A stretch of DNA of 64,000 nt from Symbiodinium natans (Eukaryota > Sar > Dinophyceae > Suessiales > Symbiodiniaceae), in NCBI GenBank assembly GCA_905221605.1, contig CAJNDS010002623.1, forward strand, positions 1 to 64,000. Direction: 5' to 3'. Both the position numbers and the translations under genes were made by a program. The notes under the pieces are model-generated. The model was not told the DNA's origin and made no database searches. It saw only the letters and a program-made list of their open reading frames with translations. Positions within the stretch are counted from its first letter, which is position 1; every line of letters starts with the position of its first letter. Positions 30,873-44,600 of the stretch are shown in pieces.

Positions 30873-33800
30873 CTGTTTAAAAAGTCAGCTAACTTCTCAA
30901 TGAAGGGTCTAAGTTTAGTGTTTAGGGTTTAGGGTTTAGGGTTTAGGCATTAGGGTTTAGGCTTGAGGGTAGGGCCACATTTACACGGAAGCCTGAACCA
31001 TAGGAGTCCATGCAGGCGCAGCAAAAGATTTGGGAATTTGTGGTTTAGGGTTTAGGGTAGGGTTTAGGGTTTAGGGTTTGTCACCTAATGCCTCAAGCCC
31101 CAACCCCCAGGCCCCGAGATCCTTGAACCCCAAACTGCCCCAAGCCCCTAAGCCCTGAAACCCTAAGACGCCCAACAAGGGTTTAGGGTTGAGGGTTTAG
31201 GGATTAGGGTTTAAGGGAAGCCCTCAAACCCAAACCCCCCAAACTAAAGGCCCCTAAACCCTCGAGGCCTAAACCCCAAAACTCCCAAGCCCCTGAACCC
31301 TAAGCCCGAAACCCTGAGCTCTAGCCCTAAACCCTAAACCCTAAACCCTAAGCCCGAAACCTCAACACACACGCAAGGGCGCCCCTGCCTTGGAAGTCTG
31401 ACCAGGGGAGCGGAGACGTGCCCTGACAAAGTTGCTGGTTAAGGGTTTAAGGTGCAGGGTTTCAGTAGGGCGTAGGGTTTAGGGTGAAGGGTTATAGGGT
31501 TTCGGGTAAAAGGCTTAAGGTGTAGGGTTCAGGGTTTAGGGTTTGGAATTAGGGCGTAGGGTTGAGGGTGTATGCCACTGCGACTGTGGATTGGAGTTCC
31601 GGTTCCCGCCTACCCCCCCCGACCTCCCCCCCCACCCCACCCCCCCCCCCGACCCCCCACCCCCCCCCCCACCCCCCCCCACCCCCCCCACCCCCTCCCA
31701 CCCCCCACCACCCCCCCCACCCCCCCCCACCCCCCCCAACCCCCCCCACCCCCCCCACCCCCCCCACCCCCCCCCACCCCCCCCCACCACCCCCCACCCC
31801 CCCCCACCCCCCCCCACCCCCCCCCACCCCCCCCCACCCCCCCCCACCCCCCCCCACCCCCCCCCCACCCCCCCCACCCCCCCCCACCCCCCCCCACCCC
31901 CCCCCACCCCCCCCCACCCCCCCCCCCCCCACCCCCCCCCACCCCCCCCCACCCCCCCCCCCCCCCCCCCCCCCCCCGAGATCGAACCCCGAAGCCGTGT
32001 GCACCACTGTAGGACCTGAGCTCAGCAGCGCTCCCATCAGGGATCTTTGGTTTAGGGTTTAGGGTTTAGGGTTTAGGGTTTAGGGTTTAGGGTTTAGGGT
32101 TTAGGGTTTAGGGTTTAGGGTTTAGGGTTTAGGGTTTAGGGTTCCAAGAGCAACGTAGCCACACAAAAAGTGCACCTTTTTGGTTTGAAGGGGCCTCTAA
32201 GGGGGAACCTGAGCCAGAAGAGAAAAAGGGGCAACTCTGGGGTCCTAGTAGCCCTAAACCCTAAACGCCCTAAACCCTCAACCCTCAACCCTAAAAACTC
32301 TAAACCCTAAACCCTAAACCCTCAACCCTAAACCCTAAACCCTAAACGCCCTAAACCCCCTAATTTCAAATTCGCTTCCGACAAATCCTAACCTCTCGCG
32401 TCTGCCTGCAAGCCGAGGGGTTAGACCCATCGGGGGCAGCCACACCATGCTCTTCATCCATGGCTTGTGCTCTGCCCTATAAACCCTAAACCCTAAACCC
32501 TAAACCCTAAACCCTAAACCCTAAACCCCAAGCCCTAAGCCCTTAACCCGAACATCTTCTCACGCACTTCTCCATGCATCCGGTGAAGGTCTCTGCCTGG
32601 CCCGTGCCTGTGCTTGAGCCGTGCCCTGTCGGCTCCCTTTGGGGTTTAGGGTCTAGGGTCTAGGGTCTAGGGTTTAGGGTTTAGGGACGACCCTGAACCT
32701 TATTCCCCTATAGAACCCCTGTACATACCTTATCTAGCCCCTAGATGCCTAAGTAGCCCCTAAATAACCCCTAAGGTCCCTTAGAAGGGTCCCTCCTTTG
32801 GTCCCTTACATGAAACAACTAGACCCAAGAGTAGGTTCAGAGAGTTTATGGCGCTCTGGATGCTGAACTTGTCCGGTGGTCTGGCTGCTTAGAAGTTTAG
32901 GGTTTAGGGTTTAGGGTTTAGGGTCCGGAAAGCTTGCTAACATGCTTCTTCGGGTTTGGGGTTCAGGGTTGAGGGTTGAGGGTTTAGGGAGTCGGGTTTG
33001 GACTTCAGGGGCATTCCTACGTACATACGTCCTTACCACATGTTACGATATCCTTAGGGTAGCTACATGGTCCCTTTAAAAAGGAGACCCCTTATGTACC
33101 CCTTGTATATATATATATATATAGACATATCCCCTATGCACATTAAGGGCCCAGACATCAGAACCCTTTTCCAGGAGGTAAGGGACCACATTCAGGGACC
33201 AATGTAACTACCCATAGAGATATGCCGACCAGCCAACCATACCTTGGGCAGACATGTCCATCGTGAAAACAGACCCCTGAAGGTCCAACCAGAGTCTGAC
33301 TTTGTAGATTCTCGTCGGCCAGAACCTTGATCATAAGCACCATTCAAATAAACATTGGTGCAGTCCGGCACCAAGCTGTTGTAACTTGGCGCACCTATAC
33401 GAAGAGATTGAGCCAGGCCCCAACGACTACACGTGTCTTGGCACGATGCGGGCTGCCAGGGCCTTATGCCTGGGTTGGACAACAATTCTATGGGTTATCG
33501 CTAAACCCTCAACCCTACACCCTAAACCCTAAACCCTAAACCGAAGAACCCAAACTTATCATGTAAGTAAACTCTCCAGGGTCGACCATCCTGGGATGGT
33601 CAGACGATGAGGGCTTTTCGCGAGTTCCCCGGACTTATCACTTTAGGGTCAGGGTTTAGGGTTTAGGGTTTCGGGTTCAGGTCTAAGGTTCAGGATAAAG
33701 GGTTTCGCGTGTAGGGTTCAGGGTTCAAGGTTTAGGGTTCAGGATTAGGGTTCTGAAGTATGGGCCCTGGTATACAAGGCGTCCCTTTTTTGGGGCCCAT

Positions 33801-35538
33801 ACCAAGGAACCATGTAACTACCCTTACAAGAAGTCCCCCCCCCCCTCCCCTTCTAGCTAGAGTAGAGTTATAAGGACCCGAATTGGGGTACAAGGATCCT
33901 AACTTAAGTTGTAAGTTCCTTAACTATAGTTAGTAGAGTAAGGGTGCCCCTCCTTGTAGGGCTTAGCATTGATGGAAGGCTCTACGCAAGGTTTCCTGCG
34001 AAGGGACTACTTCGGAATCCTGCGCAGTCGTGAGTTTGGGAGGGGTTTCCAAACCTAGTAATGGGGTACCTGCTCAGGGGGGGGGGGGGGGGGGCTTCTT
34101 TTTGTGAAGGGAAATGCCCATTGAAGCTGCGACGGTCTGTCTCTATAAGATGGAAGTTCTCAAGTCGTTGCGGCCCACTTTGGTCTTGGATTGCTCTGGT
34201 AGGAGCCTTATACCTAAAGTTGAGAAAACGTTTCCAAAAGTTCTGCGGGCAGTTCTGTGGAAGCTGCTGGCCCGCTCCGTCGAATTCCGACTTGCGAGGT
34301 TGCACAAAACTACCCCCCTCATGGCTGTCAGACCCTGGTAAAACCTAGCAATAAAAAAGGGTGCCCTTTCTTGGCTGAAAGGGGCTTGCAGGGAACCTTT
34401 TTCCTTAAAAAACGGGAATAAGTACCTACTCTGGGTCCTAGTTGGTCGAAGACAGCTGAACACTTCATGCTGTTGGTGCGTCATGCGGTTGCGCTTGATG
34501 GCACTGACACGCTCTCTGCAGGGATGCTATCGCTATAAGTAAGACCACTACCTCGTTGATGCTCGTCCCGGCACTACTGGTTGATGCTACTGCCGTGGCC
34601 AAAACAGGAACTACTGTGCTTCTGTGGAAGCAGTGCCGCCAGGACTTAGCACATCGTATGTACAGTGTAACGCCTAAACCCTAAGCCCTAAGGCCCTAAA
34701 CCCCAAACCATAAACCCGAAACCCTAAACCCCAAACACAAACCCTAAACCCTAAACCCTAAACTCTATATAAACTACCCTAAACCCTAAACCCTAAGCCA
34801 TCTATATACAATCTACCCAGAAGAAATTGCCATGGGGGGGGGGGGGGGGGGGGGGGTGGTGCGGAAGGCCCAGTTCTGACGCTGTCATCCATGGGCCTTG
34901 GGCGCCTCCGCGCTGGCGGGCTCTGCATCTGAAATAAGGCCAGGCCGGCCCTTAGACCACCTGAACCTGCACCCCATGCTTGGGTTTAGGGTTTAGGGTT
35001 TAGGGTTTAGGGTTTAGGGTTTAGGGTCTAGGGTTTAGGGTTTAGGGTTTAGGGTTTAGGGTTTCGGGTTTAGGGTTTAGGGTTCTTACCCTAAACCCTA
35101 AACCCCTAAACCCTGAAAACCCCTAAACCCTAAACCCTGTAGGGTTTCTAGGGTTTGCGGTTCAGGGTTCGACATAACTACCCCTTTGAGAAAGGGGCCT
35201 TATATACCCACTATTATGGTCAAAGGGTTGTTGGGAGGTGTTAGTAGGGTTAGGGCTTATAGGGTGTAGGGTTTATAGGGTTTTAGGCCTCTCTGAAACC
35301 CACTAAGAGAACACGTAGTGCACACCATAAGGGCCTACCTGGAAGGTGGTGCATGAGCCGAGTTTGAGCAAAAGTTGAATTCACATAATGAAGTGAGGCG
35401 CGGGCACGGAAGAGGAGGCAACAACGAGTGAAGAGACACATTGGAGCCCTGGGCCCTGTTAAGATCCTCATCGCGCTAATTGTGTTCGTTACTACAACTG
35501 TTATTGCTATTCCTTGCACTTTTCTTGTCAGAAAACCA

Positions 35539-35570
<32 letters not shown>

Positions 35571-35652
35571 TATATACACATACATACATACATACATACA
35601 TACATACATACATACATACATACATACATACATACATACATACATACATACA

Positions 35653-35685
<33 letters not shown>

Positions 35686-38600
35686 GATGCTTTCTGCTTT
35701 TTCTTGCTCTTAATACTGTGAAAAATGCATGTTAAGGCTAGAAGGCTCATGTGGAGTCGACAGCTCAAGGAACGAGAGTTCCGGCACGCACTGCCATACC
35801 CTAAACCCTAAACCCTTTTCCCTGTTAACTTCTCCTCTTCCGAAGCCCGCCCATGGCACTCCTTAAAGAGCGACTGGGGCGACCCGCGCCAAGCTGGGCC
35901 GTGCTCTTGGTCTGCCCTGTTCTCGTCTGAAGACACGTCTGGCTTGTGGTTTAGGGTTTAGGGTTTCAAGTTTAGGGTTTCGGGTTTAGGGAGCTCGCCG
36001 CTGCCTAAACCCTTGAAGCGCCACACCCCGCATCCCAACGTGAAAATTCCTAACCCCCCTACACTACAGACTTCACGCCGGACTGTGACTTGGCTGCACT
36101 CAGGAGGGTAGCTCTAAATTAACCTTTTAGCTGCCTTAAGAAGAAACCCAATAAACCCCAAAAAGGTGAGGAATCTAAAGTTACAGTAAAGTACCACAAA
36201 GGTTGCAGACGCCGTGAAGAGCTTCTCGAAACCTCTGAACGCTAAAACCTCAATCCTAAGCTTTCCAAGCAGCTACTCTACACTTGCAGCCCGACAAATT
36301 GGGGTTTAGGGGTTTAGGGGTTTAGGGGTTTAGGGGTTTAGGGGTTTAGGGGTTTAGGGGTTTAGGGGTTTAGGGGTTTAGGGGTTTAGGATTTAGGGGT
36401 TTAACCTGGAAACCCTACTGTAAAGTAGACCCGAGAGGAACCCAGGAAACAAAAAGAGTGCCGTTTTTGGTTTAAGCAGGCTTATAAGGAAACCCAAACC
36501 CTGTCAAAGGACTAAGGGCATACTCTGGGTCCTAAACACAGAGATCCAGAGCGCTGCACATGTGTTAAGTGACCGAGCTCTCTTGGTCTTGGTTGCTTGA
36601 GAATCTTGGCCGGGGGGAGGGGAAGGGGGGAGTGGGTGGGGGGGGGGGGGGGGTGAGAGGGGGCCAATGGATACCATTTGTTGGTGCCGAACCAACATAA
36701 ATCAAGGAAGACACTTCAAAACACATCCCTCCTCCCAACACCTGCTAGGCAGATCTCAGTGGCAGCCCTAGGCACCCACACAAGCAAGGCAAGCTGCAAG
36801 GAACAAAGACATCGACAGGCGCGCGAGGGTCTCGGCGGCTGACGATTGCAGCTCCTCTTGCAAGTTGGTCGCAGAAGTTGGACTCACAATCCTGCCGGGG
36901 CCAAGAGCAGGCGGGTCGAGCTTGGAGGCAGGGACTACTTAGGGTTTTGGTCGAAGTCAAGATGCAATCGCATTTGCTTAAGGTTCGCATCACACATCCG
37001 CTAGCCGGAAGCATCTCGAAGAAGAGGCTGGTCGACTTACCTAGTTCATGGTTGGGATACGTAGTATTAAAATTACAAAATTATATTCCTTATTGGGTTT
37101 AAGTACCCTTAAAAATGTAAAATGTTACCCAACTACGACAAAGTTACCTCTTGGTAGCCCAGCCATATCATGGTAAGGGTGCCCGTTCTGGGGTTTTTCC
37201 TTTACACGGGAACTTTGGTTTGTTTAGTGTTTAGGGAGTTTAGGGTTTAGGGTTTAGGGTTTAGGGTTTAGGGTTTAGGGTTTAGGGTTTAGGGTTTAGG
37301 GTTTAGGGTTTAGGGTTGAAAAGGGCACCACTAAGCTAGCAAGACCTTGCAAGGCATCCTTGCCGTTCTTGTGGCAGGGACTTCGACAGCAAGGATGCCA
37401 GAGCCCCCCCCCATCACTGATCTGAAAGTGTAAAGCTAATAAACCTTAAACCTTATAAGCCTGGTTTAGGGCTTAGGGTTTAGGGTTCAGGGTTAAGAAA
37501 ACGGAAGAAATGCAGGGTTCAGGGTTACTTCTAAACCATCAATGATGGGATGCTCCCCCTTATACCAACAGTCCTTAATAGGGAATATATTAGGGCCTTA
37601 ATAGGGCTCATATTCGGGTGCACTATCACCCCTAGTAAGGACTGTTCGTATAAGGGGGAACATCGCAACCATAAACCCTAAACCCTAAATCCTAAGGCAT
37701 ATACCTGAAACCCTAAACCCGAAACCCAAGGGAACATCGCAATCAACCCAGGAACCCGCTCTCTGCAATCTCTGAATGGCCCTGTTGCACGAAAGTTTGA
37801 AGTGATTTAGGGTTTCGGGTTTCGGGTGGGGTGAAGGAGGACTTCAGAAGTAGGATTTCTTAGACCTTCAGGAGCCAGAACCCCCCCCCCCCCCCCCCAC
37901 ACACCCCCTCTCATCAAGAAGAACAAGCAACGCTAAACCCTCAACCCGAAACCCGAAACCCTAAGCGCCTGATGTCGGCGCAGTTTTGCCAGACTTGCGA
38001 GGACTGCTCGCAATCCTGGAAGGGCTTCAAAACCCTAAATCCAAGAAACCCTAAACCGAAAAGGAGAGGTTTAGGGTTTAGGGCTTAGGGCTTAGGGACA
38101 TAAGGGTTAGGGGTTAGGGTTTAGGGTTTAGGGCTTAGGGTTTAGGGTTCAGGGATCTGAACAACTGCGGAGTTCAGCCACGACTCCCAGCGCCAAGACA
38201 AGAGGTAGTCCCCTTCCGGGAGATCCTCTGGGACTTGCCTCATGTTCTGGGGCTCTTAAGGGAGGTTAGGGTTTAGGGTTTAGGGTTTAGGGTGTATGTA
38301 ACACAGGGCTCCCTAACAGTCCCTGCTAGTCCACGCACCCATGTGATTACGTAGAATAGGGTTCCGGGGTTGGGTTTAGGGTTTAGGGTTTAGGGTTTAG
38401 GGTTTAGGGTTTAGGGTTTAGGGTTTAGGGTTTAGGGTTTAGGGTTTAGGGTTTAGGGTTTAGGGTTTAGGGTTTAGGGTTTAGGGTTTAGGGTTTAGGG
38501 TTTAGGGTTTAGGGTTTAGGGTTTAGGGTTTAGGGTTTAGGGTTTAGGGTTTAGGGTTTAGGGCCTAGGGCTTAGGGTTTAGGGTTTAGGGTCCAGGGTC

Positions 38601-41600
38601 TGGGGTTTGGGGTTTGGAGCTCAGGGTTTAGGGTATATAGTGTATACTTGGGCCCTTACAGGGGTTCCCAATGCAGAGCTAAAGGGCCCAGGTGTCTACT
38701 ACTTAGTTTCTCAGTTCATAAGCCCCAAAAGGTGTACACTTTCAGTTCTATAGAGGATTCCAGTATCCCAAAAGTGTAAAGTGTGCTCACTCACCTACCC
38801 TCAACCCTCAACCCTCAACCCTCAACCCTAAACCCTAAAGCCTAAAGAGGACTATGAAGGTACATGGACCCTTCGGGATTGGCGATATCCTGGACCTATA
38901 AGGGCTCTTACTAAAGCCCTTGGGGTTTTAGTGTTTAGGGTTTCGGGTTTCAGGTTTAGGGTTTAGGGTCTTAGCCCTCAACCGTCAACCCCCAGCAAGC
39001 TTCTTGAAAGCCGGGCTTCACTAGGTCAGCGATGGAAAAGGGAAAGCCCCGAGACACCGGCGGGTCCCCTGCAAACCAAGCATATTGGTGTTAGGGTGCG
39101 AGGCTTCGGGTGCAGAAGCGTTCATTACTTTGAGATGCACTGGGCTGCACTCAGGAGGGCAGGCTATAAATTAAACTTTTAGCTGCCTTAAGAAGAAACC
39201 CAAGAAACCCAAAAAAGGTAAGGAGCTAAAGTTACAGTAAAGTACCACAAGATGCAGAGAGGCAATGTTTGGAACATATCGGTGGAGTTGAGCATTTGTC
39301 ATCTACCACAGCTGATGCCGAGAAAAGTCACCATCACATGCATTCGTCCTGGCCGGAAATATGAGAGTGTACGAAAAATAGTAAGATTGCCTTATATTTC
39401 AGGGACCCCAATTTATGAGGTACCCTATAATTTCGGAAACCCTCATATTCATAATTAGGGTGGGGGCGGGGGGGGGGGAGGGTCTCTTGTGCGGGTCGCC
39501 CACGGCACGCATCGCCCTTCGGCCTCGGCCCCAAGACCTGAACCCTAAACCCTCATAGCCGTAAACCCTATAAACCCCGACCCCCCGACCGTTAGGGTTT
39601 AGGGTTTAGGGTTTAGGGTTTAGGGGTTAGGGTTTAGGGTTTAGGGTTTAGGGTTTAGGGTTTAGGGTTTAGGGTTTAGGGTTTAGGGTTAGGTTTAGGG
39701 TTTAGGGTTTAGGGTTTAGGGTTTAGGGTTTAGGGTTTAGGGTTTAGGGTTTAGGGTTTAGGGTTTAGGGTTTAGGGTTTAGGGTTTAGGGTTTAGGGTT
39801 TTATTGTGGGGCTGGGCCCGAAGCCCAAAAGAATCCTGAACCCTGACTTGAGGGGGGTGGTCTGGGAAAACGAATGCTCAAAACTAGGGTTTAGGGTTTA
39901 GGGTTTAGGGTTTAGGGTTTAGGGTTTAGGGCGCAAGGACTGCGAAAGTTGTTGTGGAGAGCTTCCGCAGAACGAAAGCAGCTCAACTGCAATTTAGGGG
40001 GCTTCTGTCTGCTTCTCAGGGTTCACCTGCTATGTAAACACCATGAAGACTCTTAACACCCTAAGCACCCTAAACCCGAAACCCTAAACCCCCTGGGTTT
40101 TGGGACTATAGGCCATGACCATGCATGTGTTTTTGGTCCAGGTCGGCCCGAAGAGTGCATCCCTTCAGGGATTTTTAATATTAGGGATTTAGGATTTCAG
40201 AGTCTAGGGTTAGGGTTTAGGGTTTAGGGTTTAGGGTTTAGGGTTTAGGGTTTAGGGTTTAGGGTTTAGGGTTTAGGGTTTAGGGTTTAGGGTTTAGGGT
40301 TTAGGGTTTAGGGTTTAGGATTTAAGGGCTTAGGATTTAAGGGTCTATACTTGGGCCTTAAAGTTCTGACTGAGCCTACACATCGGGCTGGTTCTTAGGG
40401 TTCTGTTGAGGTTTCGGGGTGTGGGGTTTTCGGGTTTGTGTCGTTTGGGAATTTGAAAGTTGTGGAGGTTTGGGGTTCACGGGTTTCGGGGTTGCGACCC
40501 TAAAGCCGAAACCCTAGTCCCCTAGACTCTAAACCGCTTGGAGTTTTACGGCGTATTGAAATAAGAGCAAAAAATAGGTTTTGGGTTCTTAAGGTAGCGG
40601 TTTAGGGTTTAGGGTTTAGGGTTTAGGGTTTAGGGTTTAGGGTTTAGGGTTTAGGGTTTGTAGGGGTTTTGGGGGGGTTTGGGAGCCTGCGTTGCTTGAA
40701 GCCACGCTGGTGGACCACTGCGGGATGTCCTTGCCGAGGCTGCTCCGCCAGAAAGGCACGTGTCCGCTAAGGCCTCGTGAGAGCTGCCAGGGTTCAGGGT
40801 TTAGGGTTTAGGGTTCAGGGTTCAGGGTTTAGGGTGCAGAGCTTCACGCAGTTAAGAAAGAGCACCCTGGACCCTCAACCCCAAAAAGTGTGTTTCGGCT
40901 TTCTGTCCGAAGGTTCACTCCCTTGGCCGTTTAGCTTCTGAGAATTCTGTCTGCTCTTCCTGAGACTCCAAACCACGAGCCGTACCCTAAGCCCATTAAA
41001 CCCGTAAAAACCATTAGCGTGAAATCGTACAGGAAGACCTGAGCAAGCCTTTAAGAACTATGAGGCCAGTATCGGCACCTCAAACCAAAAGGGACTTGCG
41101 GGAGGGCGTGTGGGGTTCAGGGTCTATGAAGAGGAGTTGACTCGCACGCATTTGGGCAGCTGTGAGTGGTGAGGAGGTTGGGATTTGAATTTGGATCCTC
41201 AACCCTCAACCCTAAACCGTAAACCTAAACCCTAAACCCTAAACCCTAAGCCCTAGACCCTAAACCATAAACCCAAACCCCTAAACCCTAAACCCTGCAA
41301 AACGGTACATGTGGAAGCTCGATGCAGGACAGCATTCACGACCGCAGCCCCGAGCAATCAAACCATAAGGCTTTTACCCATATCGCCCTGCATAAAAGTA
41401 CATGTTTCTTTGTAGGCCTTAGCTCCATGAGAGTTGTAAATGGGCAGTCTTGGGGTGGTCTGCTGGCTATACCAGGACCTCACAAAGCGCGCTTTCGTTC
41501 GGCACGCCCGAAACCCTGAACCCAGCACCCTAAACCTTCAATCCTAAACCCTAAACCCCAACCCCCAAACCCTAAACCCTAAACCCTAAACCCCAAACCC

Positions 41601-44600
41601 CAAACCCTAAACCCTAAAGCCTTACCTCAATCCCTCGACCCTACACCCTAAATCCCTGAACCCCAGGCTTGTCTCACCTGGAAAGGGCTCCGGGAACTGG
41701 ATCATGCCGGGTGGGCATTGCACCTGGTTAAAGACTTCGGATTAGGAGTTCAGGAGTTTCGTTTTTTTTTTTTTGTTTAAGTTTAAGGGCTTAGGGTTTA
41801 GGACTTTGGGTTTAGGAATTCAGGGGCGTAGGGTTTAGGAGTTGATGAGTTCAGGGTTTAGGATTTTGGGTTTAGGAGTTCAGGGGTTTAGGGTCAAAGA
41901 GTTTCGGAGTTTAGGGTTTTTGGAGTTTAGTGGGTTTAGCAGGGTTCAGGAGTTTAGGAGTTTAGGGCTTTAGGAGATTAGTGGGCTTAGGAGCTTAGGG
42001 TTTAGGAGTGGAGTCTAGTGGATTTAGGGGCTTGGGGTTGAATTAAGAGTTTAAGGGCTAGGAGAGTTGAGGGGCTGAAGGAGCTTAGAAGTTTATCGGC
42101 CATTGACATTGGGGAGGGGAGGGGGGAGGGAGGGGTGTGTGGTTTTTTTGATCCAGCTTTCGGTGAACACAACCGGCAATTACTTTATGGCTTGGTTCAG
42201 AATGTGGCAAGAACTGTTCGAACCTGCCGTATACTTGCTCAGTCGCATGTGGATGATGTCTATGCACCGTAAACCCTAAACCCTACACCATGAACCCCAA
42301 TAAAGCTCGTTGCTGTGCCCGAACTGCAGGGGGAGCCAGGGTTTCGTGTTGCTAAGCCCACTTGGAGGTTCGGGTGCAGGGTTTAGGGTTTGGGGTTGGT
42401 TCAGGGGTTAGGGTTCAGGGTTTACTCAGTAGCCCCAAGTATAACTGTGCTTACAATCCGACAGCCCCCCCTGCCACCACCCCCCCCACCCCCCGCCCCC
42501 CCCACCACCAACCCCCGCCTACCCGCCCCCGCCCCAGGCCACCCCTGCCCCCCTCCCGCCCCTGCCCCTTTTGCTTGAGGGTTTGGCTTGAGACCCTACA
42601 CCCAAAAACACTAAACCCCAAACCGTGACTAAGCCCTCAACCCTTAACTAACCCCCCCAAACCATACGGAACCCTAAACCCTAAACCCAACCCTTACTGC
42701 TTGGGGTCCAGCGACTTGGGCGCTGCGGAATCACCATGGATGTGCTGGGACAGGCCGAGGCGGGTCGCGCGGCGTTTAAATTTAGGGCACCCAATAAAAG
42801 GGTTTATAAGTGGGTTAGAAGTACAGTTATCATTGGTTGTTAAGTACCATGAACCTCCAAGAAGGAATGAAGTCAGAAGGGTTCAGCGAAGTTGAACTTT
42901 ATGACGCTCTTTCGGGCAGAGGAGGAGGATGGTTCAAGACCTGCCGTCTTCAGCTGATCACTTCTGAAAAATATCGGCCGCTTTTGGTGTCCACATTATA
43001 CGGCAAAACCCTCTTATTTGGGGTTTAGGGTCTAGGGTCTAGGGTCTAGGGTTTAGGGTTTAGGGTTTAGGGTAAAACCCTAAACCCTAAAAAACCCAAT
43101 GAGGGACCATCATGTTGAGAATTGACCAGCGGGCTGAGGCAGTCTTGTGGCAACCTTGAAGTTGGGACCCGGTCCACCAGGGGTTTCGAGAGTTTGTATA
43201 GGGTTTAGGGTTCAGGGTTCAGGGTTTAGGGTTGGGGTTTAGGGTTTAAACCCTAAACCCTAACCCTAAACCCTAAACGCTAAACCCTAAACTCCAAACC
43301 CTAAACGAAGAGGGGGGGCAGCCGAGGCGCCACGTCATATCCGGAGGCGGCTTGGGCGCAAGTGATGAACTCCTGCATGCCGAAGCCCAGGCCGTCTAGT
43401 CTAAGCCCCCTGAAGCCCTGAGGCTACAGAACCCCAAACTCTACATTCTCTTCTGAGCACAAAGGAAGAAGAGAGAGAGGAGAGACGGAGGGAGGGAGCG
43501 AGACAGAGACAGAGAAAGAGACAGAGAGACAGAGAGAGCCAGAGTAAAAACAACAGGAGGAAACATATTTACAAAAAAGGACAAAAAGAAATAACAAGGC
43601 ACCCACAAAAGGATCTTTGAATAAAGAAAGAAAGACGTCCAGAAAGAAAGATCGAGAGTTGAACAACTTATTCCAAATGGTCTAGGCCGAGCAGGTGTCG
43701 TTGCAGATTCTGGTCGGTGCTGTGAGGCTCCAGGTTTTGGGTAGGGCGGCATGCCTTCAAGCTTGAAGCAGACCATTTTCAAAGGATCCCGCTCCCCGCA
43801 ATGATGCACTGCCTGTGGGTATTCTCACTTGATAGGGCGGTGGAGCAAGTCGCATCCTTTTTGGCACCCACATCAGTCTAGCTTCTACTCTACACACTTC
43901 TCTTTTCAGCCAGTGATGCTGACAAGTAGACCTAAACATTTCAACCCAGAAACGAGGCTCCAAGCATAGGACAAAAGCAGAACGGGCCTCACATCCCTCG
44001 CATCCCACCGGCACCTGCTTCAAGGAGCCCTAAGCCCAGCTAGCAGCCCCCCCTCCCCCAAGTACCCCTTCATACATAGGTATTCCCTTCGAACCCTAAA
44101 CCCGAAGCCCTAAACCCAGGAGCCTAAAACTCTAGGCCCTAAGCCCTAAACCCTGAACCTGAAAACCCTGCAAGCCTTCAAGCTTCCGCGGCAGAACCGT
44201 CACCCTAAACCCTAAACATCCCACAACCCTTAACATCCCTAAAACCCTAGACCCTAAGCCATAAACCCCAAACCCCAAAGCCTAAACCGCAACTGCTTCG
44301 GTTGCCTGCTTCGGCAACCCTTCGCACTCTGCCTCTCTGGGGGTGGGGGAGGGGGGGGGGTATTTAGGTAAAATGGGCTTAGGGTTTTAGATTTGAGGGT
44401 TTAGGGTTTAGGGTCGACTCTTGGTGGGGGGGGGGGGGGGTTCAGGGAGCATTTTTTGGTAGACGGGTTTTGTTTTGAGGGTTGAGACCTTCTTTTGGTA
44501 GCATGGGTTAGGGTTTTGCTGTTTGGGGTTTAGCGCTACCTAAGTAGTCTGGGTTTCGGGTATGAGGTTTGGGTATGAGGTTTAGGGATGATACAGGGAC

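Noticed and set aside
31536-32062. Proline- and glycine-rich frames of 110-166 codons on both strands
   Set aside because: They are translations of the (C7-10 A)n tract and carry no independent coding signal.
35552-35721. Open frames made of repeated THIH/MYVC residues (also at 1374-1644 and 49459-49819)
   Set aside because: They are translations of CATA and AT microsatellites.
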